A stretch of DNA of 64,000 nt from Limnoglobus roseus (GCF_008254045.1 NZ_CP042425.1:4278001-4342000), one strand, 5' to 3'; positions 8,729-17,389 are shown, counted from the first letter of the stretch. Notes: generated by a model from the letters alone, not told the origin. Translations and numbers: made by a program.

Positions 8729-10273
8729 CTACGCAGGACGCTCGATGCTCGCGAACCACCTCGCTGCGGCCCGTGTGACGTCCTCGCGACTCGGCGCAGC
8801 GTCACTCGCCCACGCCACGAACCCGTCCGGGCGCACGAGTACCGCACTCAGCCCGAGGCGGTCCTTCACGTCACCCGCCACGTGACGCACACGATCACCC
8901 CACAGGCCATCAAGGGACCGCAGCGACCGGCCGAAGTCCAACAGCAACCCGTTCCCTTCGCGGAGTAGCGTGCCAATTCTCGTTCCGTCCTCCATCTCGA
9001 AGTCTGGGCAACTCCGGCCCACCAGCGGGTGGTCGCCGCCGAGGTCGTAGCGGAGAGACACGCCCCAGACCCGTTCGGCGAAGTAGGTCGCGCCGTCCCG
9101 CGTGTTGATCAGGTCGCGTACCACGCCTTGGAGCGCCGGGGACTGCATCAGCGCGACCTGAGCCCGTGACCAGTCGAGGACGCGCGCCCCGACCGGGTGC
9201 CGTTCTGCGGTATAGCTGTCGAGCAGGCCGTCGGGGGAATCACCACGGATGGTGGCGGCCAACTTCCACCCGAGGTTCATGGCGTCACCGAACCCGAGGT
9301 TCAAGCCTTGCCCGCCGAGGGGCGAATGGATGTGCGCCGCGTCGCCCGCCAGCAGCACTCGCCCCTTGCGGTAGGTCGTCGCCTGCATCGCGCGGTCAGT
9401 CCACGTCGAGGCGACATGCAATGCCGTGAGCGTCACGTCCGTGCCGGACACGCGCCGCAGGATCGCCTGGACGCGCTCGAGAGAGAGCGGTCCCGAGCGG
9501 TGACCCGCGCCGCCGTCGAAGTCGGCGATCGCGATCGCTCCCGGCTCCCACTGCGTGTACATGCCGGCCGCTCCCTTGATGAACGGGAAAAACCGGTGGT
9601 GACGGCCCATCGGGAGTACCGAGTGGTCGGCGATGTCGACCCGGACCGAGTAACCCGTGAATTCCGGATCGGTGCCCACGAACTCAAAACCGCCGTTTTT
9701 CCGCACGGTACTGCGCCCGCCGTCGCAGCCCACAAGATGGCGCGTGCGGTATCGCTGCCCGCCAGCGTGAACGGTGACTTCGTCGTCCGACGGCTCGAAG
9801 CCTTCGACGCCCTGCCCGCGCCGGATCTCGACACCGACGGAGAGCGCGTGGGCGGTGAGGACGCGCTCGACGTGTTCCATTTCGGTCCCCATCTGACCGT
9901 CCCCCGGCCCCGAAAGTCGGTACGTCCACCGCGACGAATCGATGTTGGTGGCGTCGAACTGGATGCCCGCGAAGTGGCCGCCCGGCCCCCGACGCTGCGG
10001 TCCTGAAGCGGTCGATCCGGGTCTCGGCTGAAGGTCGACGTGGGGTTGCGTCGCGAGTTGCTCCAGCATCCCGCGCCGGTAGAACGCTTCGATGCTCGGC
10101 CCCCAAAGGCCGCGCATTCCGAATGGGAGTTGCTTCAAAGGCGAATGGGGGGCTGCCGCCTGTTCGAGCACCAGCACCGAGAGTTTCGCCAGTCGCAGTT
10201 CACTGGCCAGGAATAGGCCGACCGGCCCCGCCCCCGCGATGATCACGTCGTAGACAACCGTGTCCTCTGTCAT
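8729..10273 (-). CDS. FAD-dependent monooxygenase (PheA/TfdB type), second copy
   Basis: A 514-residue enzyme from ATG at 10273, with a GAGGG site. The FAD-binding motif is DVIIAGAGPVGLFLASELR, and the second flavin motif is VLLAGDAAHIHSPLGGQGLNLGFGDAMNLGWKL. The tail ends LVRPDGFVAWASD, as in rifampicin-type and tetracycline-type flavin hydroxylases. It is related to, but clearly divergent from, the neighbouring monooxygenase, so the pair is not a recent duplication. The gene is divergent from an AraC regulator that probably controls it. An open in-frame extension upstream to 10429 crosses the intergenic region and was not used. Confidence 0.88.
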   Translation of the reverse strand: MTEDTVVYDVIIAGAGPVGLFLASELRLAKLSVLVLEQAAAPHSPLKQLPFGMRGLWGPSIEAFYRRGMLEQLATQPHVDLQPRPGSTASGPQRRGPGGHFAGIQFDATNIDSSRWTYRLSGPGDGQMGTEMEHVERVLTAHALSVGVEIRRGQGVEGFEPSDDEVTVHAGGQRYRTRHLVGCDGGRSTVRKNGGFEFVGTDPEFTGYSVRVDIADHSVLPMGRHHRFFPFIKGAAGMYTQWEPGAIAIADFDGGAGHRSGPLSLERVQAILRRVSGTDVTLTALHVASTWTDRAMQATTYRKGRVLLAGDAAHIHSPLGGQGLNLGFGDAMNLGWKLAATIRGDSPDGLLDSYTAERHPVGARVLDWSRAQVALMQSPALQGVVRDLINTRDGATYFAERVWGVSLRYDLGGDHPLVGRSCPDFEMEDGTRIGTLLREGNGLLLDFGRSLRSLDGLWGDRVRHVAGDVKDRLGLSAVLVRPDGFVAWASDAAPSREDVTRAAARWFASIERPA

Positions 10274-10422
10274 GTTCCGACCCTCAAGATTTCCGATGCG
10301 TACCAGCCGTGAAGTGAGGCGTCTCGCGTCGATGAACTGTTGATAAAGGAGTGCCCGATTGACCGCAATGCGGAATTGGGCCAAGATATTCGCAAATCCT
10401 GCCAGCCTCTTCTGGAGTCGGA
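10274..10422. promoter_or_regulatory. Divergent promoter region between monooxygenase and AraC regulator
   Basis: A 149-bp gap between a minus-strand enzyme gene and a plus-strand AraC gene, more AT-rich than its surroundings (for example around 10330-10400). Divergent arrangement of an AraC regulator and its target is common, so the operators are expected here. No clear inverted or direct repeat was identified by eye. Confidence 0.5.
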
Positions 10423-11214
10423 ATGCCAATCCTCAAAAGCCGCACGGTCAAGTTGGACATCGACGCCATCTCGCGCGACGTCGTGACGGTGGGCCTGAAA
10501 ATGGTCACCCGTGTGTTCGACACGGGGTTCCACCGCCATCGGAAGGCCCAGTGCGTGATGGCGGTGTCCGGCGTCCTGACGTGCGAGGCGGACGGCACCA
10601 TCTGGATCGTCCCGCCGCAGGCCGCCGTTTGGGTTCCACCGGGCATTGAACATCGCATCACGATGGCGGGCGACGTCGAGGGCTACAACGCATTCGTCGA
10701 ACCTTCGGCCGCACGGAACCTTCCGGCCGCGTGCTGCACGATCAACGCCACGCCGCTGCTGCGGGAACTCATCGTCCGCACCGCGCAGTATCCACTGGAC
10801 CTTGCCGACGGGGGGATGGAATCGCGAGTGGCGTCGCTGCTGCTCGAAGAGATCGCGATCGCCGAGGTGGGCCACCTCCACTTACGGATGCCAAAGGACC
10901 GCCGCTTGCGCGCCGTCTTCGAGAGCATCACGGATTCGCCGTCCGATCGAAAGACGCTCGCGGGTTGGGCCAAGCGGCACGCGATGAGCGAGCGCACCTT
11001 CGCGCGCCTCGTCGTCGCCGAGACGGGCATGAGCTTCGGTCGCTGGCGGCAACAACTCGGCGTCATCCTCGCGATCCAGCGAATGGCGGAGGGGGCGTCC
11101 GTCCAACAGGTTGCCGGCGAACTCGGATACGAGAGCGTCGGAAGCTTTGTGACGATGTTCCGGAAGGCGCTGGGCACCTCGCCGGGGCGCTACATGGCGG
11201 GGCGGACGAGTTGA
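10423..11214 (+). CDS. AraC-family transcriptional regulator with cupin sensor domain
   Basis: A 263-residue protein with GGAG 8 bases before ATG. The N-terminal 110 residues look like a cupin-type AraC ligand domain (HRHRKAQCVMAVSGVLTCE, then VPPQAAVWVPPGIEHRI). The C-terminus has two helix-turn-helices: LAGWAKRHAMSERTFARL, then QVAGELGYESVGSFVTMF, ending ALGTSPGRYMAG, the classical AraC tail. It is transcribed away from the monooxygenase genes and is the probable activator or repressor of that operon. The ligand is unknown. Confidence 0.9.
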   Translation: MPILKSRTVKLDIDAISRDVVTVGLKMVTRVFDTGFHRHRKAQCVMAVSGVLTCEADGTIWIVPPQAAVWVPPGIEHRITMAGDVEGYNAFVEPSAARNLPAACCTINATPLLRELIVRTAQYPLDLADGGMESRVASLLLEEIAIAEVGHLHLRMPKDRRLRAVFESITDSPSDRKTLAGWAKRHAMSERTFARLVVAETGMSFGRWRQQLGVILAIQRMAEGASVQQVAGELGYESVGSFVTMFRKALGTSPGRYMAGRTS

Positions 11215-11321
11215 GGTTGGTCGCGATTGCTGGGGTTACACGAAGTGCTTGACCGAAACGGCAATTAGTACCACTTTCCGCCGGGTACGGGCAATGAAGC
11301 CCAATGTTAGTAACACGATCA

Positions 11322-11404
11322 TGCTCGCGGAACTCCCGCTTGAAGTCCTTGACCGTGCCGTACTCCTGGCCGAACTGGTCCCGCAACTGCAACAGCGAGC
11401 GCAT
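11322..11404 (-). pseudogene. Remnant of a plasmid-type RepA C-terminus (tentative)
   Basis: On the minus strand the frame reads SLLQLRDQFGQEYGTVKDF, then KREFRE. This resembles the segment near the C-terminus of plasmid-encoded RepA replication initiators. The similarity stops after about 27 residues and the frame then runs into unrelated sequence. Only a fragment is present, so it is called a remnant from pattern memory, without an alignment. Confidence 0.35.
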
Positions 11405-11579
11405 GCAGGCCATCCTCCAATACGTCGGCGTCGGCAGCGTCATCATGATGGGCCTGGCCGCCACGGTGAGCCTGTTCCGCGACATGAGCCGGCCCACCCC
11501 CGAAGCCTTCTGCAAGCACAAGTTCCGCGAGATGAAGGACCAGATCGACGGCAACATTCAACATGGGCGTGACCGGTAG
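11403..11579 (+). CDS. Small membrane protein, 58 aa, unknown function
   Basis: ATG at 11403 opens a 58-residue frame with strongly GC3-biased codons, supporting real coding. One hydrophobic segment (YVGVGSVIMMGLAATVSLF, residues 7-25) is followed by a charged tail (CKHKFREMKDQIDGNIQHG). No convincing ribosome site is visible. The start overlaps the end of the RepA-like remnant on the opposite strand, which may mean this is itself a fragment brought in by rearrangement. Confidence 0.45.
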   Translation: MQAILQYVGVGSVIMMGLAATVSLFRDMSRPTPEAFCKHKFREMKDQIDGNIQHGRDR

Positions 11580-11754
11580 CCACCGAAGGCAGACCAGCCA
11601 CCCGCCACTCCCTCCGGCTCAAGGATCGCCCGCCACCCCTCCGCCTCTGGTCGCGTTCGGCCCGGCCGCAGCTTTCGTGACGGCCGGACCGAACGCGACC
11701 GACGACGACGGGATCGCAGCGAGCAGCAACCCAGCCGCACCACCAATACTCAGA

Positions 11755-12915
11755 TCACCCAGCGTGCAGAACGCCGTTGGCCGTTCCGGGCTCCCGCCCG
11801 GCCACCGACCCGACGCGACGAATTGGGATGTACTGCTGTCCCCGCGTCTGCAGCCACGTCAGCAGGTTCTCCCGCACCAGGCACTGCAACTTCCACAGGT
11901 CGCCGCTGTCGGCGGCGCTCATCAACGCCCGCAATTCCACCTTGTCGGCCGTCAGGTTCGTCACGTCCAGCGCCTTCGACTTACCGTCGAAGTACCCCGT
12001 GCCCCCCAGGATGCGTTCGAACTCCGCCCGCAGCTCCTGCACCGGCACCGTGAAGTCGGTGTAGATGAGCACTGTGCCGAGGACGGCCGGCGACCCCTTC
12101 GTCCAGTTCTGAAACGGCTTCTCAACGAAGTAGCTCACCGGCAGCACGAGCCGGTGCTTGTCCCACGACTTCAGGCTGACGTAAGTCAGCCCGATCTCCT
12201 CGACCTCCCCGAACTCGCCCTCCGCCACCACCGTATCCCCGATGCGGATTTGCTCGGCGAACGCCAGTTGCAGCCCGGCGAACACGTTCCCGACCGTCTT
12301 CTGGGCGGCCAGCCCGAGGACGACGCCGGCCACCCCGGCCGAGGCGAGGATGCTCACGCCCAGGTTTTGCACGGCCTGGAACTGCAAGCAGATTAAGGCC
12401 GCGCACGCCACCCAAGTGAGGAACTGGACGATACGAATGGGAACCGTCACGCGGGTGGTGATGGACCGCGCCCGGCTGCCGTCCACCACGCCGCGGGTGA
12501 GCGACGCCCGCAGGTACTCGCGGACCACCATGAGGATGCGGACGACGAACAGAGCGGCCGTCGCGATGAGTACGATGTCGCAGGCCTTGCTGATGGTACC
12601 GGCCGGCGGTTCGGGGAAGGTCAACACGTTCACGGCCACCCGCACCGTTACTGTCGCGACGAGCAGCCCGATCGGCGTCGTCAGCCCCCGCTCGAACCCC
12701 TCCGGCCACACCACTTCGGGAACGCGGGCCTTGACCCGCCGGAGGACCAGTTGCGCCGGCACCGCGCTCAGCCACCCGAGCAGAAGGCCGACCGCACACG
12801 CCACGAGCAGTCCAAACCACCGGCCGAGCGTCACGTCGAGGACTTCCGGCCCCCCGAGCCACGCGGCGGCCGGGTCGATGAGCGAAAAGGCGAAGACAGA
12901 ACCAGTCACAACCAT
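11755..12915 (-). CDS. MscS-family mechanosensitive ion channel
   Basis: About 386 residues. GGAGGA abuts ATG at 12915 but is better spaced for GTG at 12909, so the start is either. Several hydrophobic helices precede the pore helix ILASAGVAGVVLGLAAQKT, followed by VGNVFAGLQLAFAEQIRIGD, the hallmark MscS pore plus beta domain. After it comes GEVEEIGLTYVSLKSWD, the MscS beta-barrel. The protein releases solutes on hypo-osmotic stress. It stands alone, with no operon partner on either side. Confidence 0.88.
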   Translation of the reverse strand: MVVTGSVFAFSLIDPAAAWLGGPEVLDVTLGRWFGLLVACAVGLLLGWLSAVPAQLVLRRVKARVPEVVWPEGFERGLTTPIGLLVATVTVRVAVNVLTFPEPPAGTISKACDIVLIATAALFVVRILMVVREYLRASLTRGVVDGSRARSITTRVTVPIRIVQFLTWVACAALICLQFQAVQNLGVSILASAGVAGVVLGLAAQKTVGNVFAGLQLAFAEQIRIGDTVVAEGEFGEVEEIGLTYVSLKSWDKHRLVLPVSYFVEKPFQNWTKGSPAVLGTVLIYTDFTVPVQELRAEFERILGGTGYFDGKSKALDVTNLTADKVELRALMSAADSGDLWKLQCLVRENLLTWLQTRGQQYIPIRRVGSVAGREPGTANGVLHAG

Positions 12916-13242
12916 TCCTCCATGGCACGAAACAGACGTTCGAATGGGAAATGCAACGGATGTGCCACAACAGCCTCCGGCGGTGATCTGTAGAGCCTCA
13001 GTCACCAACCGAAATTGGTACAGGTGCGACCGGAATTCCTTCAAGGTTTGAGCCGGCACAACCGGGATTGGCGTGCCGAAGTGGAGATTAAAGGCGTTCT
13101 GAGACTCGCTCGTCGAACAGCTCTTTCGAGTGCCCCTGCATTAAGGCGGTGCCGGCAGTGCGAACGACCGATTGTAGCACCCGCCCAGATTCACCCCTTA
13201 GCTGGTGGAACGATACCTGGACCGAAAGAGGGGGGCAGCAGC
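12916..13242. other. Intergenic, 327 bp, no gene recognised
   Basis: This holds the divergent upstream regions of the MscS gene and the DUF1643 gene. Plus- and minus-strand frames are open but lack coding bias and any recognisable motif. No repeat or terminator was seen. Confidence 0.4.
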
Positions 13243-13782
13243 ATGAGCGCACTCCCGCTCGAAGCCGACGCCATCATCTCGGCCTGCGGCCGCTACCGCT
13301 ATGTCCTCACTCGCCAGGTCGGACCCGGCACGCGGACTGCCGTGTTCGTCATGCTGAATCCTTCGACTGCAGACGCCACGACTGACGACCCTACCATCCG
13401 TCGTTGCATAGGCTTTGCACGAAGGTGGGGTTGTGGCCGTCTTGCGGTGTTGAACCTGTTTGCCTTCCGGGCCACCGATCCGGCTGACCTGAAGCGAGCC
13501 GAAGAGCCTGTTCGCCCAGAGAACCGGGATTGGTTCGAGCGGACGCTCACCGACAGCATGGCTGACGGAGTGGTCGTTTGCGGCTGGGGCGTCCACGGCG
13601 AACACCTGGCCCAGGACCGGGTAGTCCTCGACTGGCTGTCCGCCCTCGGCGTGTCGCCGTTGTCATTGGGCCTGACGAAGCACGGGCATCCACGGCGCCC
13701 ACTTTACCTGTCATCTCAAGCCGAGCTGATCCCCTTCGGGGCCGGTACAAGAGTTGCCGCCAACGCTCCCATATTCAAGTAG
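13243..13782 (+). CDS. DUF1643 family protein
   Basis: A 179-residue protein from ATG at 13243, after GAGGGGGG. The block RTAVFVMLNPSTADATTDD, then PTIRRCIGFARRWGCG and LAVLNLFAFRATDP, is the highly conserved DUF1643 signature. Family members occur widely in bacteria and phages and their function is unknown. The in-frame upstream extension (from 13015) lacks family similarity. The gene for a small conserved protein follows after 22 bp on the same strand. Confidence 0.88.
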   Translation: MSALPLEADAIISACGRYRYVLTRQVGPGTRTAVFVMLNPSTADATTDDPTIRRCIGFARRWGCGRLAVLNLFAFRATDPADLKRAEEPVRPENRDWFERTLTDSMADGVVVCGWGVHGEHLAQDRVVLDWLSALGVSPLSLGLTKHGHPRRPLYLSSQAELIPFGAGTRVAANAPIFK

Positions 13783-13804
13783 CTCAGCGCATTCGTGGTG
13801 CGGT

Positions 13805-14140
13805 ATGCCGACGAGACCGAAGAACTATCCCGTGACGCTGGACGGCCGGTACTTCGTCGTGCGCGGACGGCTCTGGCGGACGACAAACCCCGACCTTCCC
13901 GAAGCGGAGCGGAAGAAGCTGGTCGCCGCACTGTCGAAGGCACGTTCAGCACTCCGTCGTGACGCCGGCACCTCGGCCGAAGATCGGAAAAAGGCCCGCC
14001 AGAAGGTGGACGCCGCCAAGCGTGGGCTCGGCGAGCGCGGCCCGGTGTGGTGGACCGACGGCTCGCCGGACTACAACCGGCACATGGCCGTCAACACGCC
14101 GTACCGCGAGTGGTTGGAGGGTTTGCCGGACGCCGGATAG
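13805..14140 (+). CDS. Conserved hypothetical protein, 111 aa
   Basis: From ATG at 13805. The sequence begins KNYPVTLDGRYFVVRGRLWR and ends GPVWWTDGSPDYNRHMAVN, with a coiled, charged middle (ERKKLVAALSKARSALRR). The same head and tail are found in a small uncharacterised family that is common in Proteobacteria; this is recalled, not searched. No catalytic motif is apparent. It lies 22 bp after the DUF1643 gene and just before the MgtE-like gene. Confidence 0.65.
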   Translation: MPTRPKNYPVTLDGRYFVVRGRLWRTTNPDLPEAERKKLVAALSKARSALRRDAGTSAEDRKKARQKVDAAKRGLGERGPVWWTDGSPDYNRHMAVNTPYREWLEGLPDAG

Positions 14141-14161
14141 CCTGACTTTCCGCCCCAAGCG

Positions 14162-15199
14162 ATGACCACTTTCATCCTCCGGGAGACGCAAAGCGTTCGT
14201 CCCTATCCTGTCACCATGACCACCGCACGCCACATCCTCGGCAACCCTGTCACCGCCCACATGCGGACCGACCCCACCCGCATCCCGGCCGGTTCGTCCG
14301 TGGGTAAAGCTCTTGAGTACATCCGCGACCACGAGATCGGCGGCCGCGTCGTTTACTTCTACGTCGTGGACGAGACTGACCGGCTCGTCGGCGTCGTGCC
14401 CACCCGCCGCATCCTCCGGGCCAAGCCGGACGCTCCGATCGCCGAGGTAATGATCGCCCCGGTTGTGGCCGTCCCGGCTTCGGCCACCGTCCTCGACGCT
14501 TGCGAGTTCTTCACCCTGCACAAGCTCCTCGCCTTCCCCGTGGTAGACGCCGACCGCAAACTGGTCGGGTTGGTGGATGTCGATCTGTATACGGACGAGC
14601 TTGCCGACTTGGAGCGGCGGCAGGAGAGCGACGACCTGTTCCAACTCGTGGGCGTGTACTTGACCGAGGCCGAGCAGCGGCGGACGGTGCTCGCCGCCCG
14701 CAAGCGTTTCCCGTGGCTGTTGTGCAACGTGGTCGGCGGGATGATCGCGGCCGTCATCGCCGACGCCTACGAGGACGTGGCCACCCTCGCCCTTGTAACA
14801 CCCTTCATCGCCCTGGTGACGGGCATGGCCGAGGGGGTGGCCATCCAGTCCGTGAGCCTCGCCCTCCAGACCCTGCACGGCCGGCGGCCGACGTGGACAG
14901 CGATGGGCCGCAAGGTCGGCCGCGAGTTGCTGGTCGGACTGCTTCTGGGAGCCGTGTGCGGGCTGATCGTCGGGCTGGTGGCGTTCTTCTGGAAGGGCAG
15001 CTTCCGCGGCGGTCTGTGCTTGTGCGTCGGCATCACCGGCGGGGTGGCCGCATCCGCCGCTGTCGGCATCGCACTACCGTTCCTACTTCGGCTGTTCCGC
15101 CGTGACCCGCAGGTGGCCAGCGGGCCGATCGCCCTGGCCGCTGCCGACATGGTCACCCTGCTGCTGTACTTCAACCTCGGCAGGTGGCTGCTCGGGTGA
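14162..15199 (+). CDS. MgtE-like divalent cation transporter lacking the N domain
   Basis: 345 residues from ATG at 14162; ATG at 14216 (MTTARHILGNPV) is a plausible alternative, and neither has a strong ribosome site. A CBS pair (residues about 30-165) is followed by five hydrophobic helices. The membrane part has TPFIALVTGMAEGVAIQSVS, matching the MgtE pore motif, and ends ADMVTLLLYFNLGRWLL. The superhelical MgtE_N domain of canonical Mg2+ channels is absent, so gating must differ. Mg2+ or another divalent cation is the likely substrate. Confidence 0.82.
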   Translation: MTTFILRETQSVRPYPVTMTTARHILGNPVTAHMRTDPTRIPAGSSVGKALEYIRDHEIGGRVVYFYVVDETDRLVGVVPTRRILRAKPDAPIAEVMIAPVVAVPASATVLDACEFFTLHKLLAFPVVDADRKLVGLVDVDLYTDELADLERRQESDDLFQLVGVYLTEAEQRRTVLAARKRFPWLLCNVVGGMIAAVIADAYEDVATLALVTPFIALVTGMAEGVAIQSVSLALQTLHGRRPTWTAMGRKVGRELLVGLLLGAVCGLIVGLVAFFWKGSFRGGLCLCVGITGGVAASAAVGIALPFLLRLFRRDPQVASGPIALAAADMVTLLLYFNLGRWLLG

Positions 15200-15244
15200 A
15201 GTAGAGGCTACAATGCCGTCAGCAACCTCCTGGGGAGAGTGAAC

Positions 15245-15532
15245 ATGCTGTGCGGTCACGAAGTCGGCCTCGAACTCATCCCCCCGCGCACGCCGGACGG
15301 CTGTGAAGAGTGCCTCCGCACGGGATCTGATTGGGTTCATCTCCGATTGTGCCTGAGTTGCGGCCACGTCGGCTGCTGCGACAGTTCGCCCGGCAAGCAC
15401 GCCAGCCGACACGCCCGCAAAACGCACCACCCGATCATTGCCTCGTTCGAGGCCGGCGAGCGCTGGGCCTGGTGCTTCATCGACGAGGCGGAAGTGGACC
15501 TCCCCGCGGGGGCCGAACCGTTCCTTCGATGA
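15245..15532 (+). CDS. Stand-alone UBP-type zinc finger protein
   Basis: 95 residues from ATG at 15245, with GGGGAGAG 5 bases upstream. Cysteines and histidines fit the UBP zinc finger (PF02148): CEECLRTGSDWVHLRLCLSC, then GHVGCCDSSPGKHASRHARK. This is the small bacterial form found without a protease domain. In eukaryotes the fold binds the ubiquitin C-terminus; the role in bacteria is unknown. Confidence 0.88.
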   Translation: MLCGHEVGLELIPPRTPDGCEECLRTGSDWVHLRLCLSCGHVGCCDSSPGKHASRHARKTHHPIIASFEAGERWAWCFIDEAEVDLPAGAEPFLR

Positions 15533-15854
15533 AGGCAGAATCGCTGCTCCGGCAAGGATCGGCAGACCCTCTAGCCACGCTTCTTATCATCGCCCTTCAC
15601 CACCTCGATCGCCGTGATGACCGAGTCGCCATGCCGCGCAACGAGATTGTGAACTGTGTGCATCCGTGTGATCCGTGTGATGTGTGGAAGATGCCTTCGG
15701 ACTCGCTGCTTGTCTCGACCCGTACCGTCCGTTACTGGCTTCTAGTACAGCGGAAGATCAGATCAGTGATCGTCGCCAGAATCAGGTCACTCACGCCCTG
15801 ACCGACCTCCGGATGCGAGCGTATCCATAACCGGAGCCCGCACAGGAGATTCCC
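15533..15854. other. Intergenic, 322 bp, possible C-terminal fragment on minus strand
   Basis: No complete gene is seen. On the minus strand around 15570-15660 a 30-codon open stretch (MHTVHNLVARHGDSVITAIE, then VVKGDDKKRG and a stop) looks like the tail of a lost gene. A short direct repeat of ATCCGTGTG occurs near 15662-15680. Confidence 0.3.
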
Positions 15855-16538
15855 ATGCTCGCTCGACTTCTCGCGATGTTGGCCGCCCTATTCCTTGCCC
15901 CCGCTGCCCACGCCGAGCAGGGGCCGGGGGAGGATGATCGCTGTCGCACCGAGGCCGAGAAGGCCGTGACGATCCAAGTTACGGTCATGAAGACGATCGA
16001 CGGGGAGAAGGCCAAAGAGGTGACCGTCGAGGCGAAGGTGTTGGGCGTCGAGCGGTCGAAGGCCAAGCTGAAGAAGGGCGACACCGTCACCATTGCCTAC
16101 TCGCTCCCGACCGTCCGCCGGGCCGGCCCGACCCGGCCCCCCGTCCTTGAGGCCGGCGAGGTGTACCCCGCCTTCCTGAACAAGCGGGACCAGTCGTTCG
16201 CCCCGGCCGCCGCCGCGTCCAGCTTCCGGATGACCCCCGAGCCGCCGTACACGGACAAGAAGGCCCAGCAATTCGGCCGCGCCGTCCTCAAGGTCGAGGA
16301 ACTCATCAACGGCACGCCGACGGGCGAGAAGGCCGAGAAGCTGAAGGCGGAGGTGGTTGGGATCGGCACCGGCGGGGACGTGATGTACCGGTGGATCCAG
16401 GCCCGCTTGGGCGACGAGCAGCGGTCACTCGAGGCATGGATTCGCGACACCAACCCGGCGCCGGAGAAGTCCAAGGAGTTGAAGGCCATGATCGCATTCC
16501 TTCAAAAGGTCAGCATCGAGATCGACGCCCCCAAGTGA
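15855..16538 (+). CDS. Secreted protein of unknown function
   Basis: 227 residues from ATG at 15855. A signal peptide is evident (LLAMLAALFLAPAAHA, cleavage after AHA about residue 20). The mature part begins acidic and has a domain of about 60 residues with alternating charged strands (TIQVTVMKTIDGEKAKEVTV, then KLKKGDTVTIAY), suggesting a beta-rich fold. The C-terminal half is helical and charged. No enzyme motif is seen. Another secreted gene follows on the same strand after about 90 bp. Confidence 0.65.
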   Translation: MLARLLAMLAALFLAPAAHAEQGPGEDDRCRTEAEKAVTIQVTVMKTIDGEKAKEVTVEAKVLGVERSKAKLKKGDTVTIAYSLPTVRRAGPTRPPVLEAGEVYPAFLNKRDQSFAPAAAASSFRMTPEPPYTDKKAQQFGRAVLKVEELINGTPTGEKAEKLKAEVVGIGTGGDVMYRWIQARLGDEQRSLEAWIRDTNPAPEKSKELKAMIAFLQKVSIEIDAPK

Positions 16539-16630
16539 CGGTGCGAGAAATGCACGCACAATCTCACCGCCACGCGAACGAACCCGTGCTAGATGACAGG
16601 TGGAGTCTCACCCCGTCCCCGAGGTTTCAC

Positions 16631-17125
16631 ATGCGAATGCTCCTCCTCGCCGGCCTGGCCGTTGTCCTGACCTTCTCGGTCACCCCGATCCCCGCCAGGT
16701 CCGACCCACCGGCCAAGCCCTCAGGCGAAGACGCGTTGAGAGCCAAAGTTGCGGACCTCGAAACCCGTCGCGCCATCATCGAGAAGAAGTTGGCCGAACC
16801 GGATTCCGACACGATCCCGTTCGGCGACGTCACCGTGAACCTGGCGGAAGAACGCATGACAGGCTACCTGCGGGTCAAAATCACCATCGAGGTGGATGAA
16901 ACGGCGTTCAAAGAGCTGTCGCGGTTGGTCGAGAAGAACAAGGCCGCTATGAAGAGCTGGGCCATTAGCCATTTGAGCGGCAAGACCGTGAAGGACGTGG
17001 GCGGAACGGCGGGCGTGGAACGACTGAAAGGGGAGATTCAGAAGCAGTTCGGAGAGATCCTGGCTCCCAAGGCAAAGCAGAACCCTGTGAAGGCCATCCT
17101 TTTCGAGGAATACTTGATCCAGTAG
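16631..17125 (+). CDS. FliL-like secreted/periplasmic protein
   Basis: 164 residues from ATG at 16631. An N-terminal hydrophobic segment (LLLAGLAVVLTFSVTP) is followed by a proline-rich linker and a FliL-type domain: FGDVTVNLAEERMTGYLRVK, then ITIEVD, SWAISHLSGKTVKDVGG and ending VKAILFEEYLIQ. FliL associates with flagellar stators, but no flagellar gene is nearby and isolated FliL-like genes are common in planctomycetes, so a stator role is not assumed. It ends exactly where the convergent minus-strand gene ends. Confidence 0.75.
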   Translation: MRMLLLAGLAVVLTFSVTPIPARSDPPAKPSGEDALRAKVADLETRRAIIEKKLAEPDSDTIPFGDVTVNLAEERMTGYLRVKITIEVDETAFKELSRLVEKNKAAMKSWAISHLSGKTVKDVGGTAGVERLKGEIQKQFGEILAPKAKQNPVKAILFEEYLIQ

Positions 17126-17389
17126 TCACGCCCAGTCCTGCGTCATGGCGTAGAGCATCGTCGCCGCGGTCAGCCCGACGCCGAGGAGCAGCACCCCGAG
17201 GACCACGCTGATCGCCAACCCCCACCAGTGGCCGATGAACCAGCCGCCGACGGCCAGAGTGACCGCCGTGAGCAGTAGGGCCAACACCGCGATCACGAAG
17301 ACGCGGCCGGCGTCCTTGCGGAACTCCGCGGACTTCTAAGCGTCCGACAGAGGCTGATCGGGTGTTTGCGGGGGAACGGCTTCGCTCAT
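17126..17389 (-). pseudogene. Small two-helix membrane protein interrupted by an in-frame amber codon
   Basis: ATG at 17389 overlaps the stop of the thioredoxin gene as ATGA. The frame gives a 17-residue acidic start (MSEAVPPQTPDQPLSDA), then TAG at 17336-17338, then continues in the same frame for 69 codons with two membrane segments (FVIAVLALLLTAVTLAVGGW and AISVVLGVLLLGVGLTAATM) to TGA at 17126. GAG to TAG would explain the break. Alternatives are internal initiation at GTG after the stop, amber readthrough, or a sequencing error. Function is unknown. Confidence 0.55.

Noticed and set aside
8729..10429. Longer start for the second monooxygenase (566 residues)
   Set aside because: The extra N-terminus precedes the FAD motif, covers the divergent promoter region and is not typical of the family; ATG at 10273 has a ribosome site.
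15662..15680. Short direct repeat ATCCGTGTG as a possible CRISPR or iteron
   Set aside because: Only two copies with no regular spacing or spacers.
16631..17125. FliL-like gene as evidence of a flagellar locus
   Set aside because: No other flagellar gene lies in the window and FliL-like domains occur in isolation.
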